NCBI GenBank assembly: GCA_944372525.1
Contig: CALVZL010000016.1
Location: forward strand, 1 to 42,938
DNA: 42,938 nucleotides
DNA from: an uncultured Clostridia bacterium
GTDB lineage: Bacteria > Bacillota > Clostridia > Christensenellales > Borkfalkiaceae
Reading direction: 5' to 3'
In this document: one piece after another, positions 1-9,062 of the stretch
Layout: every line of letters starts with the position of its first letter
Numbering within the stretch: the first letter of the stretch is position 1
The notes under the pieces: generated by a model
Seen by the model: only the letters and a program-made list of their open reading frames with translations
Database searches by the model: none
Told to the model about the DNA's origin: nothing
Position numbers and translations under genes: made by a program

Positions 1-564
1 ACCAAGCCGGGCGATCCGCCTGCGCTGGTGCAGACGGACGGAAAGGAACGGCTCTATGCCTGCCTTGAAAAGTACGGCATTGCCTGTCTGGGAGAACGGC
101 CGCCGCGCGGAAAAGAAGGGAAGGACAAAAAGGTTTCCCGCTATTCGGCAATCGGACGGTTTGTTTTGCCCGACGGCGGAAAGCGAAAAAAGATGCTGAT
201 TTTTGTCGTAATCGGATTTCTTATTTCGGCAGGCGGGCTTGCGGCGGGCTTTCTCTGGAATGCCGCCGCAGGATCCGTTGTCTGTCTTGTGGGCGCCTAC
301 ATCGCGCTGCGTGCGGCGGCGGCGTTTCGCAAGGCGGCAACCAGGATTGTCCTATACAGACAGGGAATTTTTTGGGCGGATCGCACGAAGGCAGACAGCC
401 GATTTCTGAAATGGGAAGAAGTCGAATCGGTCTCGCATGCGGAGGAGGGAGAGACTCCCCGGCTACGGGTGAAGTGTCTCTACGGCGCGTATGAATTTCC
501 CGCGCCGCGCGGTGCATATGTCAAGATCGCGGAATGTTTTCCCGAAAAATGTACGCAGGGATAA
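1..564 (+). CDS. Membrane protein of unknown function, 5' end cut by the window
   Basis: The reading frame is open from base 1, so the true start lies upstream. A GTG at 28 is the first start-like codon inside the window, but nothing marks it as real. After a charged N-terminal part there is a hydrophobic hairpin of two likely membrane segments (about residues 55-100 counted from base 28). A C-terminal soluble part of about 75 residues follows, rich in beta-prone stretches such as RIVLYRQGIFW. The pattern of two membrane helices followed by a small beta domain resembles PH-like membrane proteins of Firmicutes, but I do not recognise the family. A hairpin at 575-596 follows the stop, and the next gene has its own promoter, so this gene ends its transcription unit. 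Confidence 0.6.
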   Translation, partial: TKPGDPPALVQTDGKERLYACLEKYGIACLGERPPRGKEGKDKKVSRYSAIGRFVLPDGGKRKKMLIFVVIGFLISAGGLAAGFLWNAAAGSVVCLVGAYIALRAAAAFRKAATRIVLYRQGIFWADRTKADSRFLKWEEVESVSHAEEGETPRLRVKCLYGAYEFPAPRGAYVKIAECFPEKCTQG

Positions 565-574
565 AAAACGGAAC

Positions 575-600
575 GGGGGCGGCGAAAGCCGCGCCCTGTC
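575..600 (+). terminator. Possible terminator after the first gene
   Basis: A GC-rich hairpin has a GAAA loop at 584-587 and nine facing positions, eight of which pair. A moderately T-rich stretch follows (597-610). It is not a textbook U-tract, so the call is moderate. Confidence 0.45.
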
Positions 601-620
601 TGTATATTTTCGGGGTAAGA

Positions 621-648
621 TTGACATATAGGAAAAATATGGTATAAT
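621..648 (+). promoter_or_regulatory. Sigma-A promoter of the mcsA-mcsB-clpC operon
   Basis: TTGACA at 621-626 and TATAAT at 643-648 are both perfect consensus, with a 16-bp spacer. No CtsR heptad pair (GGTCAAA repeats) and no CIRCE element is visible around it. This is unusual for a clp operon of this type. Confidence 0.85.
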
Positions 649-672
649 GGCGGTAACCTTTCGGAGGAAAGC

Positions 673-1209
673 ATGCTTTGCCGGCAATGCGGGAAGCGTC
701 CCGCGGTGAATCATATCAAATATGCGGATAAAAAGGGCGGATCGATTTCTCTGTGCGACGTATGTTTTGCGGAGCGGACGAGAAAAGAGCAGCTCTCCCC
801 TCGCGGGAAGACTGTTTCGGATTCGGGCGGAGAGATCCGCGAAAGCTCTTTCTGTCCGCAGTGCGGCATGACGCTGGATGAATTCCGTGCCAGCGGTCTT
901 TTGGGTTGCGATGAATGTTATCGCGTTTTTCGGAAAGAACTTCTTCCCGCCGTGCGCATGGCGCAGGGAGAGCTCTGTCATAAGGGGAAGCGTCCCGTTG
1001 CGACGCCGGGAGAGACGTATCGTCTGTTTTGTGAATTTCTTAAACTGCGGCAGCGGCTTGAGGAGGCGATTCGCGGCGGCAATCGCGCAGAGACGGTGCG
1101 TCTGCAGGAGGAACTTCGGGAACTGAGTGAACAGCGCAGAGCGGAACGCGCCGCAAAACATGAGCAGCCGCCGCACCCCGAAGCAGGACCGAGGGGAGGC
1201 GAGATATGA
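673..1209 (+). CDS. mcsA: McsA, activator of protein-arginine kinase
   Basis: McsA is the zinc-binding partner that activates the arginine kinase McsB and helps feed substrates to ClpC. The 178-residue product has CxxC pairs at residues 3/6 and 28/31 and two more after residue 60 (CPQC and CDEC), as expected for two treble-clef zinc sites. A UVR motif follows in the C-terminal third (from LRQRLEEAI), the part that contacts partner proteins. The start is preceded by TCGGAGGAAA, a strong ribosome site. The stop overlaps the mcsB start by four bases (ATGA at 1206-1209), so the two are translationally coupled. The usual first gene of this operon, ctsR, is absent here. Confidence 0.93.
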   Translation: MLCRQCGKRPAVNHIKYADKKGGSISLCDVCFAERTRKEQLSPRGKTVSDSGGEIRESSFCPQCGMTLDEFRASGLLGCDECYRVFRKELLPAVRMAQGELCHKGKRPVATPGETYRLFCEFLKLRQRLEEAIRGGNRAETVRLQEELRELSEQRRAERAAKHEQPPHPEAGPRGGEI

Positions 1210-2279
1210 CGGAGGCGGGCAACGGAGAGGTCAGCAACATGCTGAAGATCGAAAATGTTGTGATGACGACGCGGATCCGCCTTGCGCGCAACGTGAAAGA
1301 TTGTCCCTATCCGAATCGGCTTGCGGACAGGGAACAAGCGCGGGCGATTGTGCGGCTGGTCGCCGCGGAACTCAACGAAGTGGAGTCCTTTCGTCTCTAC
1401 TACATGGATGTCCTTCCCGACGAGCAGATCTCTTTTCTCAGAGAGCGCAATCTCATCAGCCGCGATCTTTTCGAGCACAGAAGAATTTCTGCGGTGCTCG
1501 TCTCGTCGGACGAGAGCATTTCCGTGATGCTGCACGAAGAGGATCATATTCGCGAACAGTATTTTATGCGCGGATTGAATCTGAAAAAGGCATACGAGCG
1601 GATTGCGGGGCTTGACGATCTCATTTCCGAGATCATTCCCTTTTCTTACGATGAAACGCTCGGTTATCTGACGGCCTGTCCCACCAATCTCGGAACGGGG
1701 CTGCGCGCGTCCGTCATGCTCTTTCTTCCGGCGATCGCGCGGCGCGACCGGATGCGGCGGATCGCTCCGGAACTTGCGCGGCTGGGGCTTACGGTGCGCG
1801 GCGCGTTCGGAGAGGGGAGCGACAACGAGGGAGACCTGTTTCAGATCAGTAACGAGGTGACGCTCGGGCTTTCGGAAGAGGAGATTCTCAGCCTCGTCGA
1901 GCGGGCGGTCATGACGGTCGTAGAGATGGAACTGATGGAGCGCACGCGCATGAAAGAGGAGGGAGGATCCGCTCTGACCGATACCGTTCTTCGCTCCTAT
2001 GGGATTCTCACTAACTGCATGCGGATCGATTCCAGGGAATTTATGCTGCGGATGTCCGACGTCAAACTGGGCGTTTCGCTCGGGATGTTCGAGGGAAGCA
2101 TGGAAGATCTGGACAATCTCATCATTGCCATGCGTCCCGCCAATCTCAACCGTCTGAACGGCGCGCCTCTTTCCGCGGAAAATCGGGACGTCTATCGCGC
2201 CGAATATGCGGGTAGAGTGTTGCGCGGCATGAAGCTGATAGACGACGGGCGGCGGAATGCGCTGTTTTCCGGGAGGTAA
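1206..2279 (+). CDS. mcsB: McsB, protein-arginine kinase
   Basis: This is an ATP:guanido phosphotransferase-fold kinase that phosphorylates arginines on proteins, tagging them for degradation by ClpC-ClpP. Recognisable motifs are RIRLARN near residue 25, HEEDHIREQ near residue 105, and the active-site block TACPTNLGTGLRASVM. RDVYRA at residues 327-332 matches the RDxxRA phospho-arginine-binding motif known from McsB, which mediates allosteric self-activation. The length of 357 residues is normal. The gene overlaps mcsA by four bases and ends three bases before clpC, so mcsA, mcsB and clpC form one operon. Confidence 0.95.
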   Translation: MTEAGNGEVSNMLKIENVVMTTRIRLARNVKDCPYPNRLADREQARAIVRLVAAELNEVESFRLYYMDVLPDEQISFLRERNLISRDLFEHRRISAVLVSSDESISVMLHEEDHIREQYFMRGLNLKKAYERIAGLDDLISEIIPFSYDETLGYLTACPTNLGTGLRASVMLFLPAIARRDRMRRIAPELARLGLTVRGAFGEGSDNEGDLFQISNEVTLGLSEEEILSLVERAVMTVVEMELMERTRMKEEGGSALTDTVLRSYGILTNCMRIDSREFMLRMSDVKLGVSLGMFEGSMEDLDNLIIAMRPANLNRLNGAPLSAENRDVYRAEYAGRVLRGMKLIDDGRRNALFSGR

Positions 2280-2282
2280 ATC

Positions 2283-4799
2283 ATGTATATTTCTAATTTT
2301 TCCGATCATCTCCGCGAGGCAATTTCCATTGCGGAGGAGGTGAGCAAACGGTTTCAATGCAGCTATATCGGAAGAGAGCATATTCTCTACGGCATGATGC
2401 GCGTGGAGCAAAGCGCCGCGGGCAAACTGCTTTTGCAAATGGGTGCGAATGCGGAAGAGTGCTATAAGAAACTCAAGCATATTGCCGACCATGAGAGCCG
2501 GATCGTCGGATTTACGCCGGATACGAAGAACGCCTTTGAACGCGCAATCGAATATTCCATGGTGGACAATGCCTATAAACCGCTCACGGGAACGGAACAT
2601 ATGCTGCTCGTTATTCTGAATGCGGAAAATTGCATTGCCTATCGGATTTTGCAGATGCAGGGCTTGAATATTCCGTTGCTTATCAGAAAGACCGAGGCGC
2701 TGATCGGTCCGGCAAAGGAAGAACAGGAGGAGATCTATCCGGAAGAAAGGCGTTCGCCCTTTTACGGACAGAGCAGAGCAGAGACGGCAAAGAGGGAGCC
2801 CATGGCGCCGAGGGAAGAGCAGAATTCCGCATCTTTATCTCGGGCAGAGGCGATTTCCGATATGTATGGAACCGATCTCACGCGGAAGGCGAGGGAGGGA
2901 AAACTCGATCCCGTCATCGGAAGGCGTGCGGAAATTGAAAAGGTCATTCAGATTCTTTCCCGCCGCACCAAGAACAATCCTGTGCTGATCGGAGAGCCCG
3001 GCGTCGGCAAGAGCGCCGTCGTCGAAGGGCTTGCGCAGGAAATCGTCTCGGGAAACGTTCCGGAGATCCTGCGCGAAAAATCTGTTTTTTCTCTCAATCT
3101 GACGGGACTGCTCGCGGGGGCGCGCTATCGGGGCGATTTTGAAGAACGTCTGAAAAAAATCATTGACACCATTGTGTCGCGAAAAGATATTATTTTGTTC
3201 ATCGATGAGATCCACATGATCGTGGGAGCGGGGTCTTCTTCGGAGAATGCGATGGACGCTTCGAATATTCTCAAACCTATGCTGGCGCGAGGAGAATTGC
3301 AGACAGTAGGGGCGACAACGGTGGAGGAGTATCGCAAATTTATCGAAAAGGACTCTGCGCTCGAGCGAAGATTTACGCCCATCTACGTCGAACAGCCGAG
3401 CGTAGAGGATACCGTTGCCATTTTGCAGGGGCTTCGCGACAAATACGAAGCGCATCACAACGTCTCGATCACGGATGAGGCGATCGAGACGGCGGCGAAG
3501 CTTTCCGATCGCTATATTCCCGATCGCTATCTTCCGGACAAGGCGATCGATCTCATCGACGAAGCGGCTTCTCGCGAGCGGCTCAGATCATACATCGGGC
3601 CGAGCGGTCTGCACGAATTGGAGGATAAAATCGATCGGACGGTGATCGAGCAGAAAAAAGCGGTCAAATGGCAGGATTTTTCGCGCGCAGCGGAGCTGGC
3701 GGAGCAGATCGAAGCGCTGCGAAAGCAAGCGGGGGCGCTGAAAGAGGAGTGGAGCAATAACCGCAATGCGAAGCGGCTCTCCATCGGTTCGGATGAGATC
3801 GCGGAGATCGTAAGTTCCTGGACGGGGATCCCCGTACTCAGGCTGACCGAAGAGGAGAGCGAGCGGCTGATCAACCTGGAAGAAGAACTGCATCGGCGCA
3901 TCGTCGGACAGGACGAGGCGGTGAGTACGGTCGCAAAGGCCATTCGCCGCGCGCGGGCGGGGCTCAAAGATCCGGAAAAACCCATCGGGTCGTTTATCTT
4001 TGTGGGACCGACGGGCGTGGGAAAGACCGACCTGTGCAAGGCGCTGGCAGAAAACCTCTTTGGGGATGAGCGCATGATGATCCGTTTGGATATGTCGGAA
4101 TATATGGAAAAATATTCCGTTTCCAAACTGATCGGCGCGCCGCCCGGCTATGTGGGATATGAGGACAATCAGGGAGGACAGCTTACCGAACGGATTCGCA
4201 GCAAGCCCTATTCCGTGCTGCTCCTCGATGAGATCGAGAAAGCGCATCCCGATGTGTTCAACGTGCTGTTGCAAATCCTTGACGACGGCAGGCTGACGGA
4301 CAGCAGGGGGCGAGTGGTGAGTTTTAAGAATACCGTCATTATCATGACCTCCAACGTGGGAGCGCATCAGGTGAAGGAAGTCGGTGTGCTCGGATTCCGT
4401 ACGGAAGAGGAGGAGAGCGAGTATGAGAAGATGCGGGAGCAGATCAACGATGCGCTGAAAGCGCAGTTTCGACCCGAATTTCTCAACCGCATCGACGACA
4501 TCATCATCTTCCACAAGCTGACCAAGGAAGATGCGGTCAGGATCTGCGAAAAAATGTTGATCGATCTTCAAAAGAGGCTCAAGACGCAGGGCGTGTCCGT
4601 GAAAGTGAGCGCCCGCGCGCGAAGCAGGCTTGTGGACGAGGGCTATAACGAAGAGTTCGGCGCTCGTCCTCTCAAACGGGTCATACGAAAACTTGTGGAA
4701 GATCGGCTCTCGGAAGAACTGATCCGCGGCAGCATCCCCATGGGAAGCACGGTGATCGTGGACGAAGAGGGGGGAGAGCTGATTTTTACGGAGGAGTGA
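2283..4799 (+). CDS. clpC: ClpC, AAA+ unfoldase of the Clp protease
   Basis: ClpC is a HSP100 unfoldase that recognises substrates, including phospho-arginine-marked proteins, and threads them into ClpP. The 838-residue protein has an N-terminal Clp repeat domain (about 1-145) and a first AAA domain with Walker A GEPGVGKS at 237-244. A middle coiled-coil/UVR region lies at about 445-490. A second AAA domain has Walker A GPTGVGKT at 575-582 and the D2-small C-terminal region. Length and domain order are those of ClpC. No clpP is in this window. It is third in the mcsA operon and is followed four bases later by an acetyltransferase gene. Confidence 0.96.
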   Translation: MYISNFSDHLREAISIAEEVSKRFQCSYIGREHILYGMMRVEQSAAGKLLLQMGANAEECYKKLKHIADHESRIVGFTPDTKNAFERAIEYSMVDNAYKPLTGTEHMLLVILNAENCIAYRILQMQGLNIPLLIRKTEALIGPAKEEQEEIYPEERRSPFYGQSRAETAKREPMAPREEQNSASLSRAEAISDMYGTDLTRKAREGKLDPVIGRRAEIEKVIQILSRRTKNNPVLIGEPGVGKSAVVEGLAQEIVSGNVPEILREKSVFSLNLTGLLAGARYRGDFEERLKKIIDTIVSRKDIILFIDEIHMIVGAGSSSENAMDASNILKPMLARGELQTVGATTVEEYRKFIEKDSALERRFTPIYVEQPSVEDTVAILQGLRDKYEAHHNVSITDEAIETAAKLSDRYIPDRYLPDKAIDLIDEAASRERLRSYIGPSGLHELEDKIDRTVIEQKKAVKWQDFSRAAELAEQIEALRKQAGALKEEWSNNRNAKRLSIGSDEIAEIVSSWTGIPVLRLTEEESERLINLEEELHRRIVGQDEAVSTVAKAIRRARAGLKDPEKPIGSFIFVGPTGVGKTDLCKALAENLFGDERMMIRLDMSEYMEKYSVSKLIGAPPGYVGYEDNQGGQLTERIRSKPYSVLLLDEIEKAHPDVFNVLLQILDDGRLTDSRGRVVSFKNTVIIMTSNVGAHQVKEVGVLGFRTEEEESEYEKMREQINDALKAQFRPEFLNRIDDIIIFHKLTKEDAVRICEKMLIDLQKRLKTQGVSVKVSARARSRLVDEGYNEEFGARPLKRVIRKLVEDRLSEELIRGSIPMGSTVIVDEEGGELIFTEE

Positions 4800-4803
4800 A
4801 AAA

Positions 4804-5319
4804 ATGGAGCTTTCGAAGACAAGTTACGCGCGTTCCCGTAACAAACGCGAGATGAAACGGCTGTATTTTCAGGCTTTTCCGAAAGCGGAACGAGTACCGT
4901 GGCGGATCTTGAAGCGCAGGAGCAAAAGGGAGTGCTCTTTCGACGGGTATGATCGGGAAGGAAAATTCATCGGCCTGACCGTCTCTCTCGAAACGGAACA
5001 GTTTCTTCTGTTGTTTTACCTTGCCGTCTGCGCCGACTTGCGTTCCGAAGGATACGGCGGGGAATTGCTGGCGCGGATGCGGGAGCGGAGCGGAAAAAAA
5101 CCGATCGTGCTGGACATCGAAGAGGTGCCGCCCGATGCGCCCGAAGACGGACAGCTTCAAAGACGGCTGAAATTTTATCTTTCGAACGGATATCGCAGGA
5201 CGGGATTTCGTTTTGAGGCATACGGGGTACGTTATGAGACGCTCTGTTTCGGCGGAGAATTTCCCGCCGAAGCCTATCGCAGATTTCTCAGGGAACGGTT
5301 GAGGCTTTTTCGGAACTGA
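4804..5319 (+). CDS. GNAT-family N-acetyltransferase
   Basis: The 171-residue product has the GNAT acetyl-CoA loop: a beta strand (LLLFYLAV) followed by RSEGYGGELL, which fits the R-x-x-G-x-G/A pattern, then a late strand and the YLSNGYRRTG motif typical of the domain's C-terminal half. The substrate cannot be read from sequence. The start has a GGAGG site that lies inside the end of clpC (about 4790), and the gap is four bases, so it is co-transcribed with the McsB-ClpC system. Whether it has any role in that pathway is open, because GNAT genes are common passengers. A strong hairpin ends the unit at 5336-5369. Confidence 0.8.
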   Translation: MELSKTSYARSRNKREMKRLYFQAFPKAERVPWRILKRRSKRECSFDGYDREGKFIGLTVSLETEQFLLLFYLAVCADLRSEGYGGELLARMRERSGKKPIVLDIEEVPPDAPEDGQLQRRLKFYLSNGYRRTGFRFEAYGVRYETLCFGGEFPAEAYRRFLRERLRLFRN

Positions 5320-5335
5320 ATAAAAATCTTAATCC

Positions 5336-5369
5336 GAAGCCCGCCCGCACGAAAGTGCGGGCGGGCTTC
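5336..5369. terminator. Bidirectional terminator between convergent genes
   Basis: This is a perfect 15-bp stem with a GAAA loop at 5351-5354. On the minus strand it is followed by an AT-rich run with five T (complement of 5321-5333), which fits termination of ung. On the plus strand the T-run is weak, but the convergent position suggests it serves both genes. Confidence 0.75.
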
Positions 5370-5384
5370 CATCTTCAGGGAAAA

Positions 5385-6053
5385 TCAATCGTTCAGGTTC
5401 CAGTCGATGGGCGGGATTGCGTTCCGGATGAGATAGTCGTTTGTTTTGGAGAAGTGACGGCAGCCGAAAAAACCCTGATAGGCAGAAAGCGGAGAGGGGT
5501 GCGCACATTCGAGGATAAGGTGTTTGGTGCGGTCGATGAGCGCAGCCTTCTTGCGGGCGTTTCCGCCCCAAAGCAAAAAGACGAGATGTTCTTTTCGTTC
5601 GCTGAGCAAAGAGATGACGCCGTCTGTGAACCAGCTCCAACCGCATCCGGCGTGGGAATTGGCCTGGTGTGCCCGTACGGTCAGGGCGGTATTCATCAGG
5701 AGCACGCCTTCCCGCGCCCACTTGGTGAGGTCGCCGTCCGCGGGCGGAGGGTATCCGAGATCGCTCTGGAGTTCGCGCAGCATATTTTCGAGGGAGGGCG
5801 GTTTGGGCACGCCGCGGCGCACCGAGAAACAAAGTCCGTGCGCTTGGCCTTCGTTGTGATAGGGATCTTGCCCCAATAAAACGGCTTTCACCTTTGGATA
5901 GGGCGTCAGACGAAAGCAGTTGAAGATATCGTACATATCGGGGTAGATGATGCGGGTGCTGTATTCCTGTTTGAGAAATTCTCTGATTCTGAGATAGCGC
6001 TCATCGGCAAACAGCGGGGCGAGCGGTTCTTTCCAGTCACCGAGATCGATCAT
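5385..6053 (-). CDS. ung: Uracil-DNA glycosylase, family 1
   Basis: This enzyme removes uracil from DNA, the first step of base excision repair. The hallmark motifs are all present: GQDPYH (water-activating Asp and uracil pocket), LLMNTALTVRA, the SHAGCGW stretch, and HPSPLSAYQGF (leucine loop and catalytic His). The length of 222 residues is typical. The start is preceded on the minus strand by AGAGGA. mtnN ends 30 bases upstream on the same strand, so mtnN and ung are probably one transcript. Confidence 0.96.
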   Translation of the reverse strand: MIDLGDWKEPLAPLFADERYLRIREFLKQEYSTRIIYPDMYDIFNCFRLTPYPKVKAVLLGQDPYHNEGQAHGLCFSVRRGVPKPPSLENMLRELQSDLGYPPPADGDLTKWAREGVLLMNTALTVRAHQANSHAGCGWSWFTDGVISLLSERKEHLVFLLWGGNARKKAALIDRTKHLILECAHPSPLSAYQGFFGCRHFSKTNDYLIRNAIPPIDWNLND

Positions 6054-6083
6054 GGTTGTTCCTCTGTGAAATATTTTTTCAAA

Positions 6084-6743
6084 TCATGCAAGGCTGTCAA
6101 AGATCTCTGCAAGAGAGGCCGCGAGGTTCAGAATGGCGAGATGCGAAGTTTTCTGATATTGCATCGTCGTCACTTCTGCACCGTATACATCGGAGATCGC
6201 TTTGATGCAGACAAATGGAAGCCCTGCCGTTTTGCATACTTGCGCGATCGCCGCGCCCTCCATGTCTCGGATGTCAGCGTGCAGGAGCTGCGTCAGAACG
6301 CGATAGTCTTCGGCAGAGTCGTTGAAGCGGTCTCCTGTGGCGAGTCGGCGGACGGGATAATCCAAAACGGAGGGAAGAAAAAGCGGGAAATAATTTTCCG
6401 TCTCTTCATTGAGCGTGCCGATGACGCCGCCGTTGATCTGGGTCAAATCAAAATCATATTGAACGGCTTGCCGGATCAGATAAAGTTCGGTCAGTTCGGT
6501 TTTGCCGTTCAGTCCTCCCGCAACGCCGAAATTGAGCAGGAGGTCCGCGCCTTTTTGGATCGCCGCGCAGGCACCGATCGCGGCGTTGACTTTTCCCACG
6601 CCGCAGACCACCAGCAAGAGCTCTTTGCCGAACGCTTTGCCGAAATGGACCGTTTTTCCGTAAATCGTCTGAGTGTCCTCTGTTTCCATTTGCGAGAGCA
6701 AAATTTCTGCCTCTCGTTCCATTGCTATGACTGCGCCGATCAT
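6084..6743 (-). CDS. mtnN: 5'-methylthioadenosine / S-adenosylhomocysteine nucleosidase
   Basis: The enzyme hydrolyses MTA and SAH (by-products of SAM use) to adenine and a ribose-thioether, feeding methionine salvage and AI-2 formation. Diagnostic segments are the N-terminal GAVIAMEREAE, CGVGKVNAA, NFGVAGGL, and MEGAAIAQVC, which carries the nucleoside-binding Met-Glu. ISDVYG carries the catalytic Asp. A longer frame begins at 6803, but the ATG at 6743 has a GGAG site eight bases upstream and starts exactly where family members start, giving 219 residues. The well-placed promoter at 6775-6803 would be inside the longer version, which also argues for 6743. Confidence 0.94.
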   Translation of the reverse strand: MIGAVIAMEREAEILLSQMETEDTQTIYGKTVHFGKAFGKELLLVVCGVGKVNAAIGACAAIQKGADLLLNFGVAGGLNGKTELTELYLIRQAVQYDFDLTQINGGVIGTLNEETENYFPLFLPSVLDYPVRRLATGDRFNDSAEDYRVLTQLLHADIRDMEGAAIAQVCKTAGLPFVCIKAISDVYGAEVTTMQYQKTSHLAILNLAASLAEIFDSLA

Positions 6744-6774
6744 CACGTGTCTCCGAAATAAGATGGTTTTCTCA

Positions 6775-6803
6775 ATTATAGCAATTATTTTTGAAAAAAG
6801 CAA
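6775..6803 (-). promoter_or_regulatory. Promoter of mtnN-ung
   Basis: On the minus strand, TTGCTT (6798-6803) and TATAAT (6775-6780) are separated by 17 bp. The same TTGCTT -35 variant recurs at the fumarase and tRNA-Thr promoters in this window. Confidence 0.8.
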
Positions 6804-6859
6804 TATGGGTGAATACTTTTTCTGCGCAAGGCAATAACAGGGAAAAATGGAGGAAAAAC

Positions 6860-8107
6860 ATGAATCCTTTTGATCTGAAGCCGCAAAAGACGGACAAAAT
6901 TTTTACCTGCTGGAATAAAGTATTTATAAAGCCGTATGAGAAGAATGCCGCGGATCCCTATACCCGTCTTCGCGTGATCTTGATGTCGGGGACGGAGTTC
7001 GAGTCCGTTCGGCTGTCGCATGCTTTTTCAAGACAGTGTGCGCACAATGAAGTGCGCAGGCACCTTGCTTTTTTGCGCAGGGGGGAGCAGATCCAGCAAA
7101 AACGCGTCGCAGGGCTAAAGCCTGCCGATGAAAGCATTCTCGAGCACACGATCGGCTATGAACAGCTTGCCGTTGAGCTCACCGCGAACCTTGCTTCGGA
7201 AGAAAAGAACGCCTATGTCAAAAAGCAGCTCGATTTTGCTTTGCTTGAGGATTTCGATCATCTCTATCGGTATGCGAATCTGATGGATCTGGAGCGCGGC
7301 GGGGACCCCGCCCGTCTTGTGGGAAGTTATACGGAGATCATGCCGGGGCGTCCCACCCTGGCGGAATATCGCCATCCGAACGATGACGTAAAGTTTTATC
7401 TCAACGGACATTTGAATGATTTGCGTACCCTGCTCCACGTCAATATCATCACGGCCGCAGAACAGCAGACGATGAATTTCTATATGAATGTTGCGAATTT
7501 GTATCCCTCTTCGCTCGGAAGGAAGCTCTACGGCGAGATCGCCATGATCGAGGAGGAGCATGTCACGGGGTACGGCTGTCTCAAGGATCCCTGTATGAGC
7601 CCGTTCGAAGCTCTGCTCATGAACGAATATACGGAATGCTATTTGTACTATTCCTGCTATCAGGACGAGACAGACGGGCGGATCCGCAAACTTTGGGAGC
7701 AGCACTTCGAGGAGGAGGTCTGTCATCTGCACGAGGCGGCGTCGCTGCTGCAGACCTACGAGGGAAAGGTCTGGCAGCAGTGCTTTCCGGAAGGCGGAGA
7801 GTTTCCGCCGCTGCTGCGGTTCCGTCCGCAAAAAGAATATGTTCGAAACGCTTTGAAGAAGGTGCGGTCCACGGGCGTCGAAGAGGGGTGGGAGGAAGTA
7901 GACGCTCTGCCCGACTCTTTCCGCTTCTTTTCTTACAACGCGAAGATCAACAAGGATCCCCGATCCGCAGCGAGTCACCTCGCCGTTGCGCGTACGATTT
8001 CCGAACGCGGGAAGGATTACCGAATTGAGAGCGCCGCGCATCCCGTGGCGGCGCTTTCCGATCGAACGCAGGACAACTGTGAGATCGGAAGGGTGAAAGG
8101 AAGGTAG
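6860..8107 (+). CDS. Large ferritin-like (probable di-iron) protein
   Basis: The 415-residue protein is predicted to be almost all helical. Residues 201-289 show the canonical four-helix di-iron ligand set with regular spacing: E201, then E231xxH234, then E256, then E286xxH289. The two halves are each 30 residues from first Glu to ExxH. An earlier pair at E101 and D131xxH134 has the same 30-residue spacing and suggests a second, partial bundle. The ATG at 6860 has GGAGG seven bases upstream, so an in-frame ATG or alternative start near 6791 is not used. There is no signal peptide, so it is cytoplasmic. Similar folds serve iron storage, peroxide removal or oxidation chemistry; which applies here is unknown. 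It is transcribed away from mtnN and ends at a clear terminator. Confidence 0.7.
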   Translation: MNPFDLKPQKTDKIFTCWNKVFIKPYEKNAADPYTRLRVILMSGTEFESVRLSHAFSRQCAHNEVRRHLAFLRRGEQIQQKRVAGLKPADESILEHTIGYEQLAVELTANLASEEKNAYVKKQLDFALLEDFDHLYRYANLMDLERGGDPARLVGSYTEIMPGRPTLAEYRHPNDDVKFYLNGHLNDLRTLLHVNIITAAEQQTMNFYMNVANLYPSSLGRKLYGEIAMIEEEHVTGYGCLKDPCMSPFEALLMNEYTECYLYYSCYQDETDGRIRKLWEQHFEEEVCHLHEAASLLQTYEGKVWQQCFPEGGEFPPLLRFRPQKEYVRNALKKVRSTGVEEGWEEVDALPDSFRFFSYNAKINKDPRSAASHLAVARTISERGKDYRIESAAHPVAALSDRTQDNCEIGRVKGR

Positions 8108-8146
8108 TTTGTTCCTGCAGACAGAAGAAAAACAAGGACCAAAAGA

Positions 8147-8178
8147 AAAGACAGCCGGAAAAAAGGCTGTCTTTTTGT
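8147..8178 (+). terminator. Rho-independent terminator after the ferritin-like gene
   Basis: A 10-bp perfect stem (8147-8156 with 8165-8174) has an A-rich 8-base loop and is followed by a short T-rich tail. Confidence 0.85.
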
Positions 8179-8233
8179 CTGTTATTTGTCGGATTGTTAT
8201 TGTTGCATGAAAATTTGTGACGGCTTTCCGAAA

Positions 8234-8278
8234 TTGCAGGATTATCACTATTATTTATGATAACAAAGATGGTATCAT
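8234..8278 (+). promoter_or_regulatory. Promoter with overlapping operator-like half-sites, ABC transporter operon
   Basis: TTGCAG (8234-8239) and TATGAT (8256-8261) lie 16 bp apart. Three related half-sites overlap and follow the -10: TTATCA at 8242-8247, TGATAA at 8258-8263, and TATCAT at 8273-8278. The outer two each form an inverted pair with the middle one at 10-bp spacing (TTATCA-N10-TGATAA and ATGATA-N10-TATCAT). This looks like a repressor site, but no regulator gene lies next to it. Confidence 0.55.
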
Positions 8279-8318
8279 TCCTGTAACGAAAGGTCAAAAC
8301 AACGGCAAGGAGGTCGGT

Positions 8319-9020
8319 ATGAGTTATCTTACTTTAGAAAACGTCGGAAAAGAATATACGGTCGGTTCGGTAAACGTGAAGGCGCTCAATCATGTCACGT
8401 TTTCTTTGGACAACGGGGAATTCATTGTGATTTTGGGCAGTTCGGGAGCGGGAAAAACGACGCTGCTGAATTTGCTTGGCGGAATGGACGGGGCGACGGA
8501 GGGGCACATCGAGCTCGAAGGGCAGGATCTGACCGCGCTGGATCAGCGCGGATTGTGCGATTACCGCCGCAATGACGTGGGGTTTGTTTTTCAGTTTTAC
8601 AATCTCATGCCCAATCTCACGGCATTGGAAAACGTGGAGATTGCGGCGGAAATCTGTAAAGATCATACCGATCCCGGCGCCGCTCTGCGCGAAGTCGGGC
8701 TGGAAGATCGAATGAATCATTTTCCGGCGCAGTTGTCGGGCGGGGAGCAGCAGAGAGTTTCCATTGCCCGCGCCGTTGCCAAGAATCCCAAACTTTTGCT
8801 CTGCGATGAGCCGACGGGAGCGCTTGACGACGCTACGGGCAGAAAAATTTTGCGCCTTTTGTCCGACGTGTGCAAACGGCAGAACAAACTGGTCATTGTC
8901 GTGACGCACAATGCGGCGATCAAGGATATGGCGGACAGGGTGATCTATCTGAAAAACGGAGAAGTCGATCGGGTCGAGCGGAACGCGCATCCGCTGCCCG
9001 TTGAGTCGATCGCCTGGTAA
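8319..9020 (+). CDS. ABC transporter ATP-binding protein, MacB/LolD type
   Basis: The 233-residue ATPase has Walker [10 protein letters not shown], signature LSGGEQQRV, and Walker [13 protein letters not shown] with the ALD D-loop typical of the MacB/LolD (MJ0796) group. These ATPases work with FtsX-fold permeases in mechanotransmission rather than classical import. The chosen ATG has AAGGAGG seven bases upstream; the open frame reaches back to 8217 but without a ribosome site. The permease gene follows after 42 bases and is the obvious partner. Such pairs in Firmicutes act in antimicrobial-peptide resistance, lipoprotein release or cell-wall control. The sequence does not tell which. Confidence 0.92.
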   Translation: MSYLTLENVGKEYTVGSVNVKALNHVTFSLDNGEFIVILGSSGAGKTTLLNLLGGMDGATEGHIELEGQDLTALDQRGLCDYRRNDVGFVFQFYNLMPNLTALENVEIAAEICKDHTDPGAALREVGLEDRMNHFPAQLSGGEQQRVSIARAVAKNPKLLLCDEPTGALDDATGRKILRLLSDVCKRQNKLVIVVTHNAAIKDMADRVIYLKNGEVDRVERNAHPLPVESIAW

Positions 9021-9062
9021 GCAAGGAAAAAAGAGGAGGCGGGAATTGCCCGGCGAAAGAAG

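Noticed and set aside
978-2600. A 540-codon minus-strand frame over mcsA-mcsB-clpC
   Set aside because: The plus strand carries clear McsA, McsB and ClpC motifs; the minus frame has none.
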